A stretch of DNA of 64,000 nucleotides from an uncultured bacterium (GTDB taxonomy: Bacteria; Bacillota; Clostridia; Lachnospirales; Lachnospiraceae): the NCBI GenBank assembly GCA_947381965.1, contig CANCXX010000005.1, positions 1-64,000 of the forward strand. The letters run 5' to 3'. Below, one piece after another: positions 34,639-44,021 of the stretch. The notes beneath the pieces are model-generated. The model searched no databases. It was not told the origin of the DNA and worked only from the letters and a program-made list of their open reading frames with translations. The stretch's first letter is position 1. Each line of letters opens with the position of its first letter. The position numbers and the translations under genes were made by a program.

Positions 34639-36535
34639 AGAAAAAATTTTGGCGGCGGTGATTTCTTTTGGCGGTGTCTGGGCGTTCCCAAGGATGCTTT
34701 CAATAGAAGAACCTTGGATTGGATATACTAACAGTATTGTCTCTGTTTTTTTGTTTGTTTTTCTGTTTTGGGGAATAAATGAGATTTGGAAAAGAGGATT
34801 TGAGGGCAGGGCAGTCCGGTGGGTTTTGCCGGGAGGCTTTGGCTTTCTGTTTTCGGTCTGTATGGTTTTTGGCGCACAGCTGGATGGGAAGGAAAGCATT
34901 TCTTTTCAGGATAAAGAAATGTGGCTTGGCATACTTGCGCTTTCCGTGAATTTTGCTTTGCTGATACGATTCCTTTGGGACAGAATGGGGGAAGCAGGGA
35001 AGAGAAATGAAGAGAAATGCACAGCCGGTAAGGGCGGCTGTTGTAAAGATGCGGATGAAATTTGCAGTAACAGGATGTTTTGGGGCAGCGCACTTAAACG
35101 GGCAGGAGTTATTTTTTTCTGCTATTTTCCTGTATTTTTGGCAGTTTACCCCGGATTTTTTGTGTATGATGCACAGGATGAATATCTGCAGGTTTTAACG
35201 AGAAATTTTTCCACCCACCATCCCCTCCTGCATGTGCTTTTGCTGGGGGGAATTGTGCATCTTTTCTTTAAGCTGACCGGCTCTTACAATATTGGAATTG
35301 CCTGCTATACGCTGCTGCAAATGGCAGTGATGTCGCTTATTTTTGCCTGGTGTGTGGAAAAACTAAGGTGCAGGGGAATGGGAAAGGCAGGCCGGACTTT
35401 GCTTACTTTGTACTTTGGTCTTTGCCCGGTGTTGGTGATGTTTTCTTTATGCAGCGCCAAGGATGGGCTTTTTACAGGAATGCTGCTTATCATGGTAGTG
35501 CTTTTGCAGGAGCTTTGGGAAGATTACGGGGTTTTCTTCAGAAAGAAGTGCAGTGTTTTTCTGCTAACGGCAGCTTCACTTATGATGATGTTGCTTCGGC
35601 ACAATGGTTTTTATGGGTTTCTTGTTTTTGGCCTTGTCAGCATGATTTCTTTTTGTCGGTTTAAAAACACAGAAGGCGGAGAGGAAATCTTAAATGGAGC
35701 AAAGGATAAGGGATCAGGGAGAAGTATCAGTTTTCCGGTAAAACCTGTATTGTATTTTGCAGGAGTAACGGCGCTGTATTTGCTGGCAAGCGCTGCCCTT
35801 GCGGAAATTTTTCATGCAGATTCTTCAGAAAACCAGGAAATTCTGACAGTTCCTATTTCACAGATGGCAAGGGTTTATAAGGATGAAAAGGAAAAACTGC
35901 CACAGGAAGAAAGAATGTTGGTTCAAAGGTATCTGCCTGAGGGGGCGCTCTTAAAATATACGCCAAAGGTGTCGGACGGTGTCAAAATTCAGTTTAACAA
36001 TGAGGCTTTTGAGGAAGATAAGGCCGGTTTTTTTAAACTTTGGGCAAAATGGGGAGGCAGGCATCCATTCACATATTTAAACGCCTGGTTTATGACTTCA
36101 TATGGCTTCTGGTACCCGGACACAGTAATTGACGTATACCGGGGAAACTCGGTTTTTACCTTTACCTATGGGGACAGCTCCTATTTTGGTTATGAAGTGG
36201 AGGAGCCGGGGGTACGGGAGAGCAGGATTCCCTGGCTGAATGAGCTGTACCGGAAAATGTCTCTGGAGGTTTTCCAGCAGAAAATTCCGGTGGTGTCCAT
36301 GTTGTTTTCCCCAGGCTTTTTGTTCTGGGTGACAGCTTTTTTGCTGGGCTTTTTGTGCTATCAGGGCAGGAGAAGGAGCGTAATGCCCTTTTTGCTGCCG
36401 GCGCTTTGCTGGCTAACCGTAATTCTGGGGCCGACCTATCTGGTCCGGTATGTGGTATTTTTGTGGGCCCTGCTTCCCCTTCTTTTGTGGGAAGTATTCA
36501 AAGGAATTGCCATTGACACAGTATCGCCAGCATAG
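34616..36535 (+). CDS. Polytopic membrane protein (DUF6020-like)
   Basis: This large membrane protein of about 639 residues has some 12 hydrophobic helices. A motif YPGFFVYDAQDEYLQ followed by STHHPLLHVLLLGG occurs after the first helices, which I associate with the DUF6020 group found in Firmicute glycan loci; the acidic and histidine residues in an outer loop suggest a GT-C-like active site. The ATG at 34616 is preferred (AGGA ten bases upstream) over 34607. It could accept the lipid-linked sugar made by the preceding GT2 enzyme. Confidence 0.6.
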   Translation: MKKMAVIKEKILAAVISFGGVWAFPRMLSIEEPWIGYTNSIVSVFLFVFLFWGINEIWKRGFEGRAVRWVLPGGFGFLFSVCMVFGAQLDGKESISFQDKEMWLGILALSVNFALLIRFLWDRMGEAGKRNEEKCTAGKGGCCKDADEICSNRMFWGSALKRAGVIFFCYFPVFLAVYPGFFVYDAQDEYLQVLTRNFSTHHPLLHVLLLGGIVHLFFKLTGSYNIGIACYTLLQMAVMSLIFAWCVEKLRCRGMGKAGRTLLTLYFGLCPVLVMFSLCSAKDGLFTGMLLIMVVLLQELWEDYGVFFRKKCSVFLLTAASLMMMLLRHNGFYGFLVFGLVSMISFCRFKNTEGGEEILNGAKDKGSGRSISFPVKPVLYFAGVTALYLLASAALAEIFHADSSENQEILTVPISQMARVYKDEKEKLPQEERMLVQRYLPEGALLKYTPKVSDGVKIQFNNEAFEEDKAGFFKLWAKWGGRHPFTYLNAWFMTSYGFWYPDTVIDVYRGNSVFTFTYGDSSYFGYEVEEPGVRESRIPWLNELYRKMSLEVFQQKIPVVSMLFSPGFLFWVTAFLLGFLCYQGRRRSVMPFLLPALCWLTVILGPTYLVRYVVFLWALLPLLLWEVFKGIAIDTVSPA

Positions 36536-36536
36536 G

Positions 36537-36580
36537 TTACTATTCCGTGAGAACATGATGCAGGAGTGAGGAGCGATATT
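36537..36580. repeat. Fragment of palindromic element family B, inverted
   Basis: GTTACTATTC followed by CGTGAGAACATGATGCAGGA matches the reverse complement of two separated blocks of the 24796-24982 element; the DNA between them is missing here. Confidence 0.65.
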
Positions 36581-36599
36581 AAGGGTAAAGATGAAAAAT

Positions 36600-36628
36600 T
36601 TGATAAATAATGGCATTTGTGATATACT
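36600..36628 (+). promoter_or_regulatory. Internal promoter before the ligase-like gene
   Basis: TTGATA (36600-36605) and TATACT (36623-36628) are 17 bases apart, 86 bases before the start codon at 36715. Confidence 0.6.
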
Positions 36629-36677
36629 ACCAGTGCATAAAATGACTATTTTTGGAAATATTTGGTAAGGGGTACAG

Positions 36678-36700
36678 TACCGCAAGCACAGCGCACGGTA
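36678..36700 (+). promoter_or_regulatory. Short leader hairpin before the ligase-like gene (copy ii)
   Basis: TACCG (36678-36682) pairs perfectly with CGGTA (36696-36700), immediately before a GGGGG ribosome site. Same type as the elements at 33019 and 53963. Confidence 0.35.
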
Positions 36701-36714
36701 TGCGGGGGATAAGG

Positions 36715-39228
36715 ATGAGAAAGAAAATTTCTGTAAGCAAAGCAATACAGTCAGTGATAGCAATGGTGGCATTTTGCCTTCTGATATCCATCTGGCCGCT
36801 GGGATTATGGCGTGAGAGGGCGGTTATATCCGTTCCGCCCCAGACGGGAATGATGACAGAAGTAATTGACGGGGAAAGAACAGTGCTTCAGACCATTGCC
36901 GTCCAGTTTGGCCATATAGATACCATCAGCGTTTACCTGGGGGAAGGGTGCGTGGGGGAAAGCTTTTTTCTGCGGATACTGGATGATAAATGGCAGCCGG
37001 TATGTGAAGAGAGGGTTTTGATTGATTATGACAATGTGCCGGGGTTTCAGGAAGCTGTTGTTGATATTGACGCGGAAGTGGACAAAGTGTACTATGTGAT
37101 TCTGCAGGGAGATGATTCGGAAATTTTTGCAGGCTGTGAGTATATTTCTGACATGCCTTATATGGGAACCCTGTATTATGCGGATTCTTCTTTGGACAGC
37201 AGAAGCCTTGTGGCTGACTATAATTACAGCATTCCCCTTAGAAAATCAAGATCGCTCCTTTATGGGCTTGCGATTATCGTCATAGCGGCGCTTCTGGAAG
37301 GGGCTGTGTATTTCTTATTCAAAAACAGGAATGATAAGCAGGTAAGGGTGGAAAAGGTGTTTAAGACGGTGATGAATCCTCTGGTAGGGGCAGGGACGAT
37401 TGTGTGTCTGGGGGCTGTTCTTCTGGGGGTATGCGGCAAATATCTTTTGGATAATACCGTTTATTTTGTGAGCACTCTTTTGCTTGCCGGGATTTTATTT
37501 TATGGAATTAACCACAGCAGGAAAGGGCAACGCCCGGTGATAACGATGGATTACCTGAAAAGCCATATAGGGGATTTGATCCAGTCGGTGGCTATTGCCG
37601 GCGCTATTTATGGATGCTGCGAATATGTAAGCGGACTGTATGACGTACACCATGCTGTGGCGGAACGCAAAGAAATGATCTGGTTTGCCATTGCCATTAT
37701 TGCAATGTTTAAGTGGAAAGAAATTGTTAATATTTACAATCTGGTTTACCTGATTGGAGCAGGGGCTTATGGCGTCTACTATTATCGCTCCCATCTGACA
37801 GAAGGGATGGAGGATTTGGCGGTGGAAGCGCTTAAGCTTACTGTGGTGACAGCCGTTTTACTTGGACTGGTGGTTATTCGTACAGGGATTGCCTTATGCA
37901 GGAAAAAGCTGGCAAGGCCCTGCTGGTGGTATGCAGGCATTTTGGCTTTGTTCTTTGCCCTGATTATTATTTTCAGAAATGGAAGATGGTGGGGCGTGGC
38001 AATGGTGACAGCCTTTGGCCTGTTTTACTTAAATTATGGCATGTGGGATCATAAAGAAAGGATACTGGTAAATATTGCAAGGGGCGTGGTTTTCCAGTTT
38101 GCCGCATCTACCGGGTATGCGTTGCTGCATCGGCTTTATGTGTCTTACAGGAATGCAAGATACACCCATATTTTCCACACAGTAACTATTACCGCAGCTT
38201 ATCTTACTATGGTGGAGTGCGTGGCTATGGTGATTGTTCTCAGTAAACTGGCAAAAGGGCGTAAGCTGAAGGACTGTTGGAAGGAACTGGTTCTTTTTGG
38301 AGTGGTGTCCTCTTATATGATATTTACCATGTCAAGAACTGCCTATTTTGCAGTGGGAATTACGCTGGCATTTTCTCTGGTCCTTATGTCGGCTGGAAGA
38401 AAAGGGCGAAGGATGCAGAATGCGGGAAGAAGTTTTGGAACGCTCAGTGCGGCGGTTTTAATCTGTCTGCCTGTAACATTTAGTCTGCAGAGAAATCTTC
38501 CTGCGCTTATCAGCGATCCTTTTTTGTATGAAATTGAATATTCCCTGTATTGCCCGGACGATGTAATGAGGGGAAGAAAGCTGGATTCCCCTAACTTTAT
38601 GAGGGTTGGACGTTTTATAGATGTGTTTGGTGAAAAGATCTTGGGGATACCGGAGGGAACCTTTGATGTTTATGGAGAAATTGCAGAGTATGAAAGAACC
38701 CATATAAATGGGATTGAAATAAAAGATTCGGCAAAAGCGGACTGGAGCCTGGAAGGAGAAGCAAATCCGGCAGTTACGGAAGACGGGCTTTTGGTTGCCT
38801 CGGCGGATTATGTGCCGGAGGGTGTGCCTGCTGAGGCTGTAAAGGAGAACGACTTCAGCAATGGCCGTCTGGATATTTTCAAGTCTTATATTGAACAGCT
38901 TAATATGACCGGTCATGAGGAAATGGGGGCGATTCTTCAGGATGGGGAGAGAGCAACCCATGCCCATAATATTTATCTCCAGCTGGCATATGATCATGGC
39001 ATTCCCACAGGAATTGTGTTTGTTCTCACAGGAATTGCCACTTTTGCGGCTGCTTATATGTATTATAATAAGAAAAGGGATAAAATAACTTATGCGGCGC
39101 TGCCTGTGGTGACATGTGCGGCAATGGCAGTGGCAGGCATGGTTGAGTGGGTTTTTCATGTAAGCAACCCTTTTGGATTTCTGCTGATGCTGGTAATTAC
39201 GCCGCTTGTATTTGCGAATGAAGGTTAG
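36715..39228 (+). CDS. O-antigen ligase/polymerase-like membrane protein
   Basis: A protein of about 837 residues with an N-terminal helix, an outer beta-rich domain (about 45-175), at least ten transmembrane helices and a large late outer loop. Near residue 755 is THAHNIYLQLAYDHGIPTG, the family pattern of WaaL/Wzy-type proteins in which His-Asn-x-Tyr-Leu is followed by Gly. It would polymerise or attach the lipid-linked glycan outside the membrane. The ATG at 36715 follows GGGGG; earlier in-frame starts lack a ribosome site and would run through a hairpin. The N-terminal ectodomain is unusual for simple ligases. Confidence 0.8.
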   Translation: MRKKISVSKAIQSVIAMVAFCLLISIWPLGLWRERAVISVPPQTGMMTEVIDGERTVLQTIAVQFGHIDTISVYLGEGCVGESFFLRILDDKWQPVCEERVLIDYDNVPGFQEAVVDIDAEVDKVYYVILQGDDSEIFAGCEYISDMPYMGTLYYADSSLDSRSLVADYNYSIPLRKSRSLLYGLAIIVIAALLEGAVYFLFKNRNDKQVRVEKVFKTVMNPLVGAGTIVCLGAVLLGVCGKYLLDNTVYFVSTLLLAGILFYGINHSRKGQRPVITMDYLKSHIGDLIQSVAIAGAIYGCCEYVSGLYDVHHAVAERKEMIWFAIAIIAMFKWKEIVNIYNLVYLIGAGAYGVYYYRSHLTEGMEDLAVEALKLTVVTAVLLGLVVIRTGIALCRKKLARPCWWYAGILALFFALIIIFRNGRWWGVAMVTAFGLFYLNYGMWDHKERILVNIARGVVFQFAASTGYALLHRLYVSYRNARYTHIFHTVTITAAYLTMVECVAMVIVLSKLAKGRKLKDCWKELVLFGVVSSYMIFTMSRTAYFAVGITLAFSLVLMSAGRKGRRMQNAGRSFGTLSAAVLICLPVTFSLQRNLPALISDPFLYEIEYSLYCPDDVMRGRKLDSPNFMRVGRFIDVFGEKILGIPEGTFDVYGEIAEYERTHINGIEIKDSAKADWSLEGEANPAVTEDGLLVASADYVPEGVPAEAVKENDFSNGRLDIFKSYIEQLNMTGHEEMGAILQDGERATHAHNIYLQLAYDHGIPTGIVFVLTGIATFAAAYMYYNKKRDKITYAALPVVTCAAMAVAGMVEWVFHVSNPFGFLLMLVITPLVFANEG

Positions 39229-39231
39229 GCT

Positions 39232-41124
39232 ATGAGTGAAAAAATAAAAAAAGTGAGAAAACCCTTTAATGTAAAACTGCTGTACCGGAGAACCTGTCTG
39301 ATTATTTATGATATAATCAGCGTGGTGGGAGCAAGTTATCTGGCATTGCTTATGCGTTACAACTTTGACATATCAGAGATACCGGAGTATTTTATAACTC
39401 CCATCAGCAGGTTTCTGGCTTTAAATATTGTAATTACCTTATTTGTGCTTTATCTGTTTAAAATGTATCACAGCCTTTGGGCCTTTGCAGGGGAAACGGA
39501 GCTGCAAAATCTGGTAATGTCAAGTGTGATCTCGGCGGTCTGTTACAGCGTGGGGCTGCAGTTTTTTAAAGAAACCGGACAGCAGGCGGTACCGGTCAGC
39601 TATTATTTTCTGTATGTGTTTATGCTGATTAGTTTTATTTTTGTAAGCCGGTTTTCTTACCGCTTTTTCAGAAGCTTAAAACATAAGCAGCAAAACAAAA
39701 ATAACAGTATTTCTGTTATGGTGATTGGAGCGGGAGAAGCGGCCAATCTGATTATCAAAGAGATTGTAAACAGTAATTTTTCCACTATGGTTATCCGGTG
39801 TATTATTGATGACGACCCTGGCAAGTGGGGAAAGTTTATTCAGGGAATCAAGGTGGCCGGTGGCCGGGAGAGAATCATTGAATGTGCCGATATTTATGAT
39901 ATTGATGAAATCATTGTGGCCATGCCTTCCATCACAAGGGTTGAAATGTCTGCAATTTTGGATATCTGTAAGGAGACAAGCTGTAAGCTTCGTTCTCTGC
40001 CAGGCATGTATCAGCTGGTTAATGGCGAAGTCAGCGTCAGCAAACTGCGGGATGTGGAAGTGGAGGACTTACTTGGCAGGGACCCTATTGAGGTGGATTT
40101 GGACTCTATATTAGGCTATGTAAAGGGGCAGAAGGTAATGGTTACAGGCGGCGGCGGTTCCATTGGAAGCGAGCTTTGCCGTCAGATTGCCTCCCATAAG
40201 CCCCGGATGCTGATTATTGTAGACATTTATGAAAACAATGCTTATGATGTACAGCAGGAGCTGCAGGCAAAGTTCCCGGAGCTTTCCCTTTTGGTGTTGA
40301 TTGCTTCTGTGCGAAATACCAACCGTATGAACTGGATTTTTGAACATTATAAGCCGGATATTGTTTATCATGCTGCTGCCCATAAGCATGTGCCTTTAAT
40401 GGAGGACAGCCCCAATGAGGCGATTAAAAATAATGTGTTTGGAACCTGGAAAACCGCCCAGGCAGCGGCGATGAACGGTGTGAAGCGGTTTGTAATGATT
40501 TCCACAGACAAAGCGGTAAATCCCACAAATATTATGGGGGCGAGCAAACGGATATGTGAAATGATTATCCAGACATTCAATAAGCATTATGACACGGAAT
40601 TTGTGGCAGTACGTTTTGGGAATGTGCTGGGAAGTAATGGCAGTGTGATTCCTTTATTTAAAAAACAGATTCTGGCAGGAGGGCCGGTAACCGTTACCCA
40701 TCCTGATATTATCCGGTATTTTATGACTATCCCGGAGGCGGTTTCTCTGGTGCTGCAGGCAGGGGCTTATGCAAAAGGCGGGGAAATATTTGTACTGGAT
40801 ATGGGAAAGCCTGTAAAAATTCTGGATCTTGCCAAAAACCTGATCCGGCTTTCCGGTTATCGGGTGGACGAGGACATTAAAATTGAATTTACCGGTCTGC
40901 GCCCCGGTGAAAAGCTTTATGAAGAGCTTTTGATGGAGGAAGAGGGGATGACGGAAACGGCAAACAAACTGATTCATATAGGAAAGCCTATAGAAATAGA
41001 TGAAATGAAATTTTTTGTGCAGCTGAAGAAATTAAAAGACGCATCACAAAGCGAAAACATTGATATCAGACCAATGATACAGGAGATTGTGCCCACCTAT
41101 CATTATAAGAAAATACGGGAATAA
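39232..41124 (+). CDS. pglF: Membrane-bound nucleotide-sugar 4,6-dehydratase (PglF/WbpM/CapD type)
   Basis: These enzymes convert UDP-GlcNAc to UDP-2-acetamido-2,6-dideoxy-4-ketohexose. The 630-residue protein has four N-terminal transmembrane helices, a first Rossmann-like domain (VMVIGAGEAANLI near 165) and a catalytic SDR domain starting with VTGGGGSIGSELCRQI near 303. The AAAHKHVPLMED, STDKAVNPTNIMGASKR and late FTGLRPGEKLYEELL motifs are all present. It follows the ligase gene by three bases and is followed by a PglE-type transaminase, so it opens a PglF-PglE-PglC set. The stereochemistry of the product at C5 cannot be read off. Confidence 0.92.
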   Translation: MSEKIKKVRKPFNVKLLYRRTCLIIYDIISVVGASYLALLMRYNFDISEIPEYFITPISRFLALNIVITLFVLYLFKMYHSLWAFAGETELQNLVMSSVISAVCYSVGLQFFKETGQQAVPVSYYFLYVFMLISFIFVSRFSYRFFRSLKHKQQNKNNSISVMVIGAGEAANLIIKEIVNSNFSTMVIRCIIDDDPGKWGKFIQGIKVAGGRERIIECADIYDIDEIIVAMPSITRVEMSAILDICKETSCKLRSLPGMYQLVNGEVSVSKLRDVEVEDLLGRDPIEVDLDSILGYVKGQKVMVTGGGGSIGSELCRQIASHKPRMLIIVDIYENNAYDVQQELQAKFPELSLLVLIASVRNTNRMNWIFEHYKPDIVYHAAAHKHVPLMEDSPNEAIKNNVFGTWKTAQAAAMNGVKRFVMISTDKAVNPTNIMGASKRICEMIIQTFNKHYDTEFVAVRFGNVLGSNGSVIPLFKKQILAGGPVTVTHPDIIRYFMTIPEAVSLVLQAGAYAKGGEIFVLDMGKPVKILDLAKNLIRLSGYRVDEDIKIEFTGLRPGEKLYEELLMEEEGMTETANKLIHIGKPIEIDEMKFFVQLKKLKDASQSENIDIRPMIQEIVPTYHYKKIRE

Positions 41125-41145
41125 GGCGTGAGAGGAGTTTTAAGT

Positions 41146-42300
41146 ATGGAAGGTAAAAGAATTTATTTATCTTCCCCAACCATGCACGGGGAAGAGCAGG
41201 CATTTATTAAGGAGGCGTTTGATACAAACTGGGTGGCGCCTCTTGGCCCCAATGTGAATGCCTTTGAAAAGGAAATGGCGGATTATGTGAAAATACCATA
41301 TGCTTCTGCATTAAGCGCAGGAACGGCGGCAATTCATCTTGCCCTTAAGATTCTGGGCGTAGGGCAGGGGGATATTGTATTTGCCCCCACCCTTACATTC
41401 AGCGCCACCTGTAATCCCATAGTGTATGAAAAGGCAGTTCCGGTGTTCATTGACTCAGAGATGGATACCTGGAATATGGACCCGATAGCCCTTGAAAAGG
41501 CATTTGAAAAATATCCCAATCCCAAGGCGGTAATTGTGGTGCATTTATATGGAACTCCTGCAAAGCTGGATGAAATTATGGAAATCTGCGCTGCCCATCA
41601 GGTCCCTTTGATTGAGGACGCGGCCGAGTCTTTGGGAAGTACTTATAAAGGGCAGTACACAGGAACCTTTGGAAAGATTGGGATTTATTCATTTAACGGA
41701 AACAAGATCATCACGACTTCCGGCGGCGGAATGCTTGTGGCATGGGAGGAAGAAATTACGAAAAAAGCCACTTTTCTGGCAACACAGGCAAGGGACCCTG
41801 CCAGACATTACCAGCACTCTCAGATTGGGTATAATTACCGGATGAGCAATATTACGGCTGGAATTGGCAGAGGGCAGCTTTTACATTTGGAGGAACATAA
41901 AGCACGCAAAAAAGAAATTTACAGACAGTACAAGGAGGCTTTTGCAGATATTGCGGAGGCTGCTTTAAATCCGTTAAATAAAGAGGGGGATGCCAACTGC
42001 TGGCTGACCGGCATGAAAATAGACAAATCCTGCCACATTACGCCGGATATGGTGATGGATGCGCTGGCAGAATATAACATTGAAACCCGTCCTGTATGGA
42101 AGCCCATGCACTTGCAGCCGGTGTTTGCGGACTGTGATTTTATTACGGTAAATGGAAGCAAGGCCAGGGAAGGGGATTTACCCAGCGTGGCCCAGGAAGT
42201 GTTTGATAGAGGGTTATGTCTGCCCAGCGATATCAAAAACACAGCGGAAGATATGGAACTGATTATACGTATTGTACGGAAATGTTTTGGGCGCATGTAA
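41146..42300 (+). CDS. pglE: UDP-4-keto-sugar aminotransferase (PglE/DegT family)
   Basis: PglE transfers an amino group to UDP-4-keto-6-deoxy-GlcNAc, making UDP-2-acetamido-4-amino-2,4,6-trideoxyglucose. The protein shows IYLSSPTMHGEEQAFIKEAF, then the WVAPLGPNVNAFE stretch, SALSAGTAAIHLAL, the FAPTLTFSATCNPI strand, LIEDAAESLGSTYKG and the PLP-lysine segment FNGNKIITTSGGG near 185. This order fits bacillosamine transaminases. The ATG at 41146 with AGGAG eight bases upstream is preferred over a GTG at 41128. It sits between PglF and PglC homologues. Confidence 0.9.
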   Translation: MEGKRIYLSSPTMHGEEQAFIKEAFDTNWVAPLGPNVNAFEKEMADYVKIPYASALSAGTAAIHLALKILGVGQGDIVFAPTLTFSATCNPIVYEKAVPVFIDSEMDTWNMDPIALEKAFEKYPNPKAVIVVHLYGTPAKLDEIMEICAAHQVPLIEDAAESLGSTYKGQYTGTFGKIGIYSFNGNKIITTSGGGMLVAWEEEITKKATFLATQARDPARHYQHSQIGYNYRMSNITAGIGRGQLLHLEEHKARKKEIYRQYKEAFADIAEAALNPLNKEGDANCWLTGMKIDKSCHITPDMVMDALAEYNIETRPVWKPMHLQPVFADCDFITVNGSKAREGDLPSVAQEVFDRGLCLPSDIKNTAEDMELIIRIVRKCFGRM

Positions 42301-42348
42301 AAGGGCTTCTATGAACGTTTCCCAGCAGCCTGCCGGAAGGAGAGAAAT

Positions 42349-42972
42349 ATGTACAGAAAATATATTAAAAGATTATTGGACATTCTTATTTCCCTGTGTG
42401 GAATCATTTGCCTTTCTCCGGTTTATCTTGCGCTCATAATTTTGATTAGGAAAAAGCTTGGCAGCCCTGTTTTTTTTACCCAGGACAGGCCAGGCAGGAA
42501 TGAAAAAATTTTTAAACTGTATAAGTTCCGGTCCATGACAGATGAACGGGATGAAAACGGAAACCTGCTTCCGGATGAAAAACGGCTGCCTGCTTTTGGG
42601 AAAAAGCTTCGCAGCACCAGTTTGGACGAACTGCCGGAGCTTTTCAATATCCTGAAAGGGGAAATGAGTATTGTGGGTCCAAGACCCCTTTTAATTAAAT
42701 ATCTTCCTCTTTACAATGAATTCCAAAAGCACAGGCATGATGTGAAACCGGGGCTTACAGGATTAGCCCAGATAAATGGACGCAATGCCATTACATGGGA
42801 GAAAAAGTTTGAGTATGATGTAGAATATGTCAACAACCTTTCCTTTTGGCTGGATATGAAAATTTTTCTGGGTACGGTAAAAGCAGTGTTTAAAAGGGAA
42901 GGCATCAGCAGTGGGACGGATGCAACAATGGAGGCGTTTACAGGTACGCCCAAAGAGATGAGCTCAAAGTAG
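42349..42972 (+). CDS. pglC: Undecaprenyl-phosphate sugar-1-phosphate transferase (PglC/EpsL type)
   Basis: A monotopic initiating transferase of 207 residues. It has one N-terminal membrane helix (ILISLCGIICLSPVYLALII), then PVFFTQDRPGRNEKIF, the YKFRSMTDERD acidic catalytic motif, STSLDELPELFNILKGEMS, VGPRPLL and the PGLTGLAQINGR segment. Such enzymes start lipid-linked glycan assembly by moving a phosphosugar to undecaprenyl phosphate. With PglF and PglE upstream, UDP-diNAc-bacillosamine or its amine is the likely donor. A GGAAGGAGAG site precedes the ATG. Confidence 0.93.
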   Translation: MYRKYIKRLLDILISLCGIICLSPVYLALIILIRKKLGSPVFFTQDRPGRNEKIFKLYKFRSMTDERDENGNLLPDEKRLPAFGKKLRSTSLDELPELFNILKGEMSIVGPRPLLIKYLPLYNEFQKHRHDVKPGLTGLAQINGRNAITWEKKFEYDVEYVNNLSFWLDMKIFLGTVKAVFKREGISSGTDATMEAFTGTPKEMSSK

Positions 42973-42993
42973 TTAAAGGAGTGGGAGGTCAGC

Positions 42994-43986
42994 ATGAATA
43001 TATTATTTTGCAGTGTGGGAAGAAGATGTGAATTGTTAAAAGATTTCCGAAAGTCTATGGGGGATGAACTTAAAATTGTGGTAACGGATCACAGTGAAGT
43101 GGCCCCTGCCATGGCTTTTGCGGACAGGGCGTATCAGGTTCCCCTGATTCACGACCCGGATTATATTTCTATAATTCTTTCCATTTGTAAAAAAGAGAAA
43201 ATCGACGCAGTGACTACCTTAATTGATCCGGAAATCATGCTTCTTGCACAGAACAGGGAGGCCTTTGAAGAGCTGGGGGTTATTGTGCTGGCCCCATACG
43301 AGGAAACGGCGCGCAGATGCTTTGACAAATATGAAATGTACCAGTTTCTTACCAAACATCAGATAAACACCATTAAAACCTTTGGGACTTATGAAGAGTT
43401 TCTGGACGCATACCAGAAAAAGGAAATATCGCTGCCTGTTTTTGTAAAACCCAGAACAGGCAGCGGCAGTGTGGGGGCGAGAAAAATTGAAAATCTGGAA
43501 CTTCTGCATCAGGTAACGGAGGCGGATGAAAGTCTTATTATACAAGAACTTATGACAGGTCTGGATTTGGACGCGGATGTGTATGTGGATACCATAAGCC
43601 GGAAACCGGTAGCCATGTTTTCAAAGCGTAAGCTTTCCACAACCATTGGGGGCGCCAATAAAACCATTTCCTTTAAAGATGAGGCTTTGTTTGAATTTAT
43701 TAAAAAAGCCCTGTCTGTTATGGAATTTTGCGGGCCTCTTGATATGGATTTCTTTTATCAGGATGGTCAGTATTATCTCTCAGAAATTAATCCCCGGTTT
43801 GGAGGAGCCTACCTTCATGCCTATGGGGCAGGGGTGGACTTTGTGAAGCTGATTGCAGAAAATGTGAAGGGAAATACAAATAAAGAAAATATTGGAAGCT
43901 ATGAAGAAGATGTGGTTATGATGATGTACGACAGTGTTGTCATAAGGAAAAAAAGTGATATTGATGGGTTGGTCAAAAAGGTATAA
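42994..43986 (+). CDS. ATP-grasp enzyme of the glycan locus
   Basis: ATP-grasp enzymes join a carboxylate to an amine or other nucleophile via an acyl phosphate. The 330-residue protein has a Rossmann pre-domain, the LPVFVKPRTGSGSVGARKI lysine and glycine loop near 150, IIQELMTGLDLDADVYVD near 185 and the metal-binding SEINPRFGGAYLHAYG near 265. It lies directly after pglC with GGGAGG upstream. No PglD-type acetyltransferase lies in the PglF-PglE-PglC set, so one idea is that this enzyme acylates the 4-amine with an amino acid or other acid; this is inference. A carbamoyl-phosphate-synthase-like annotation would be misleading. Confidence 0.8.
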   Translation: MNILFCSVGRRCELLKDFRKSMGDELKIVVTDHSEVAPAMAFADRAYQVPLIHDPDYISIILSICKKEKIDAVTTLIDPEIMLLAQNREAFEELGVIVLAPYEETARRCFDKYEMYQFLTKHQINTIKTFGTYEEFLDAYQKKEISLPVFVKPRTGSGSVGARKIENLELLHQVTEADESLIIQELMTGLDLDADVYVDTISRKPVAMFSKRKLSTTIGGANKTISFKDEALFEFIKKALSVMEFCGPLDMDFFYQDGQYYLSEINPRFGGAYLHAYGAGVDFVKLIAENVKGNTNKENIGSYEEDVVMMMYDSVVIRKKSDIDGLVKKV

Positions 43987-44021
43987 GTGCATTCGGAGGA
44001 GAGAAGGAATGGAGGATTACT

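Noticed and set aside
39232-41124. PseB for the pseudaminate pathway
   Set aside because: PseB enzymes are soluble and about half this length; the four N-terminal helices and long form match PglF/WbpM.
42994-43986. Carbamoyl-phosphate synthase large subunit
   Set aside because: Only one ATP-grasp module of 330 residues is present and the neighbours are glycan genes, so a general ATP-grasp call is safer.
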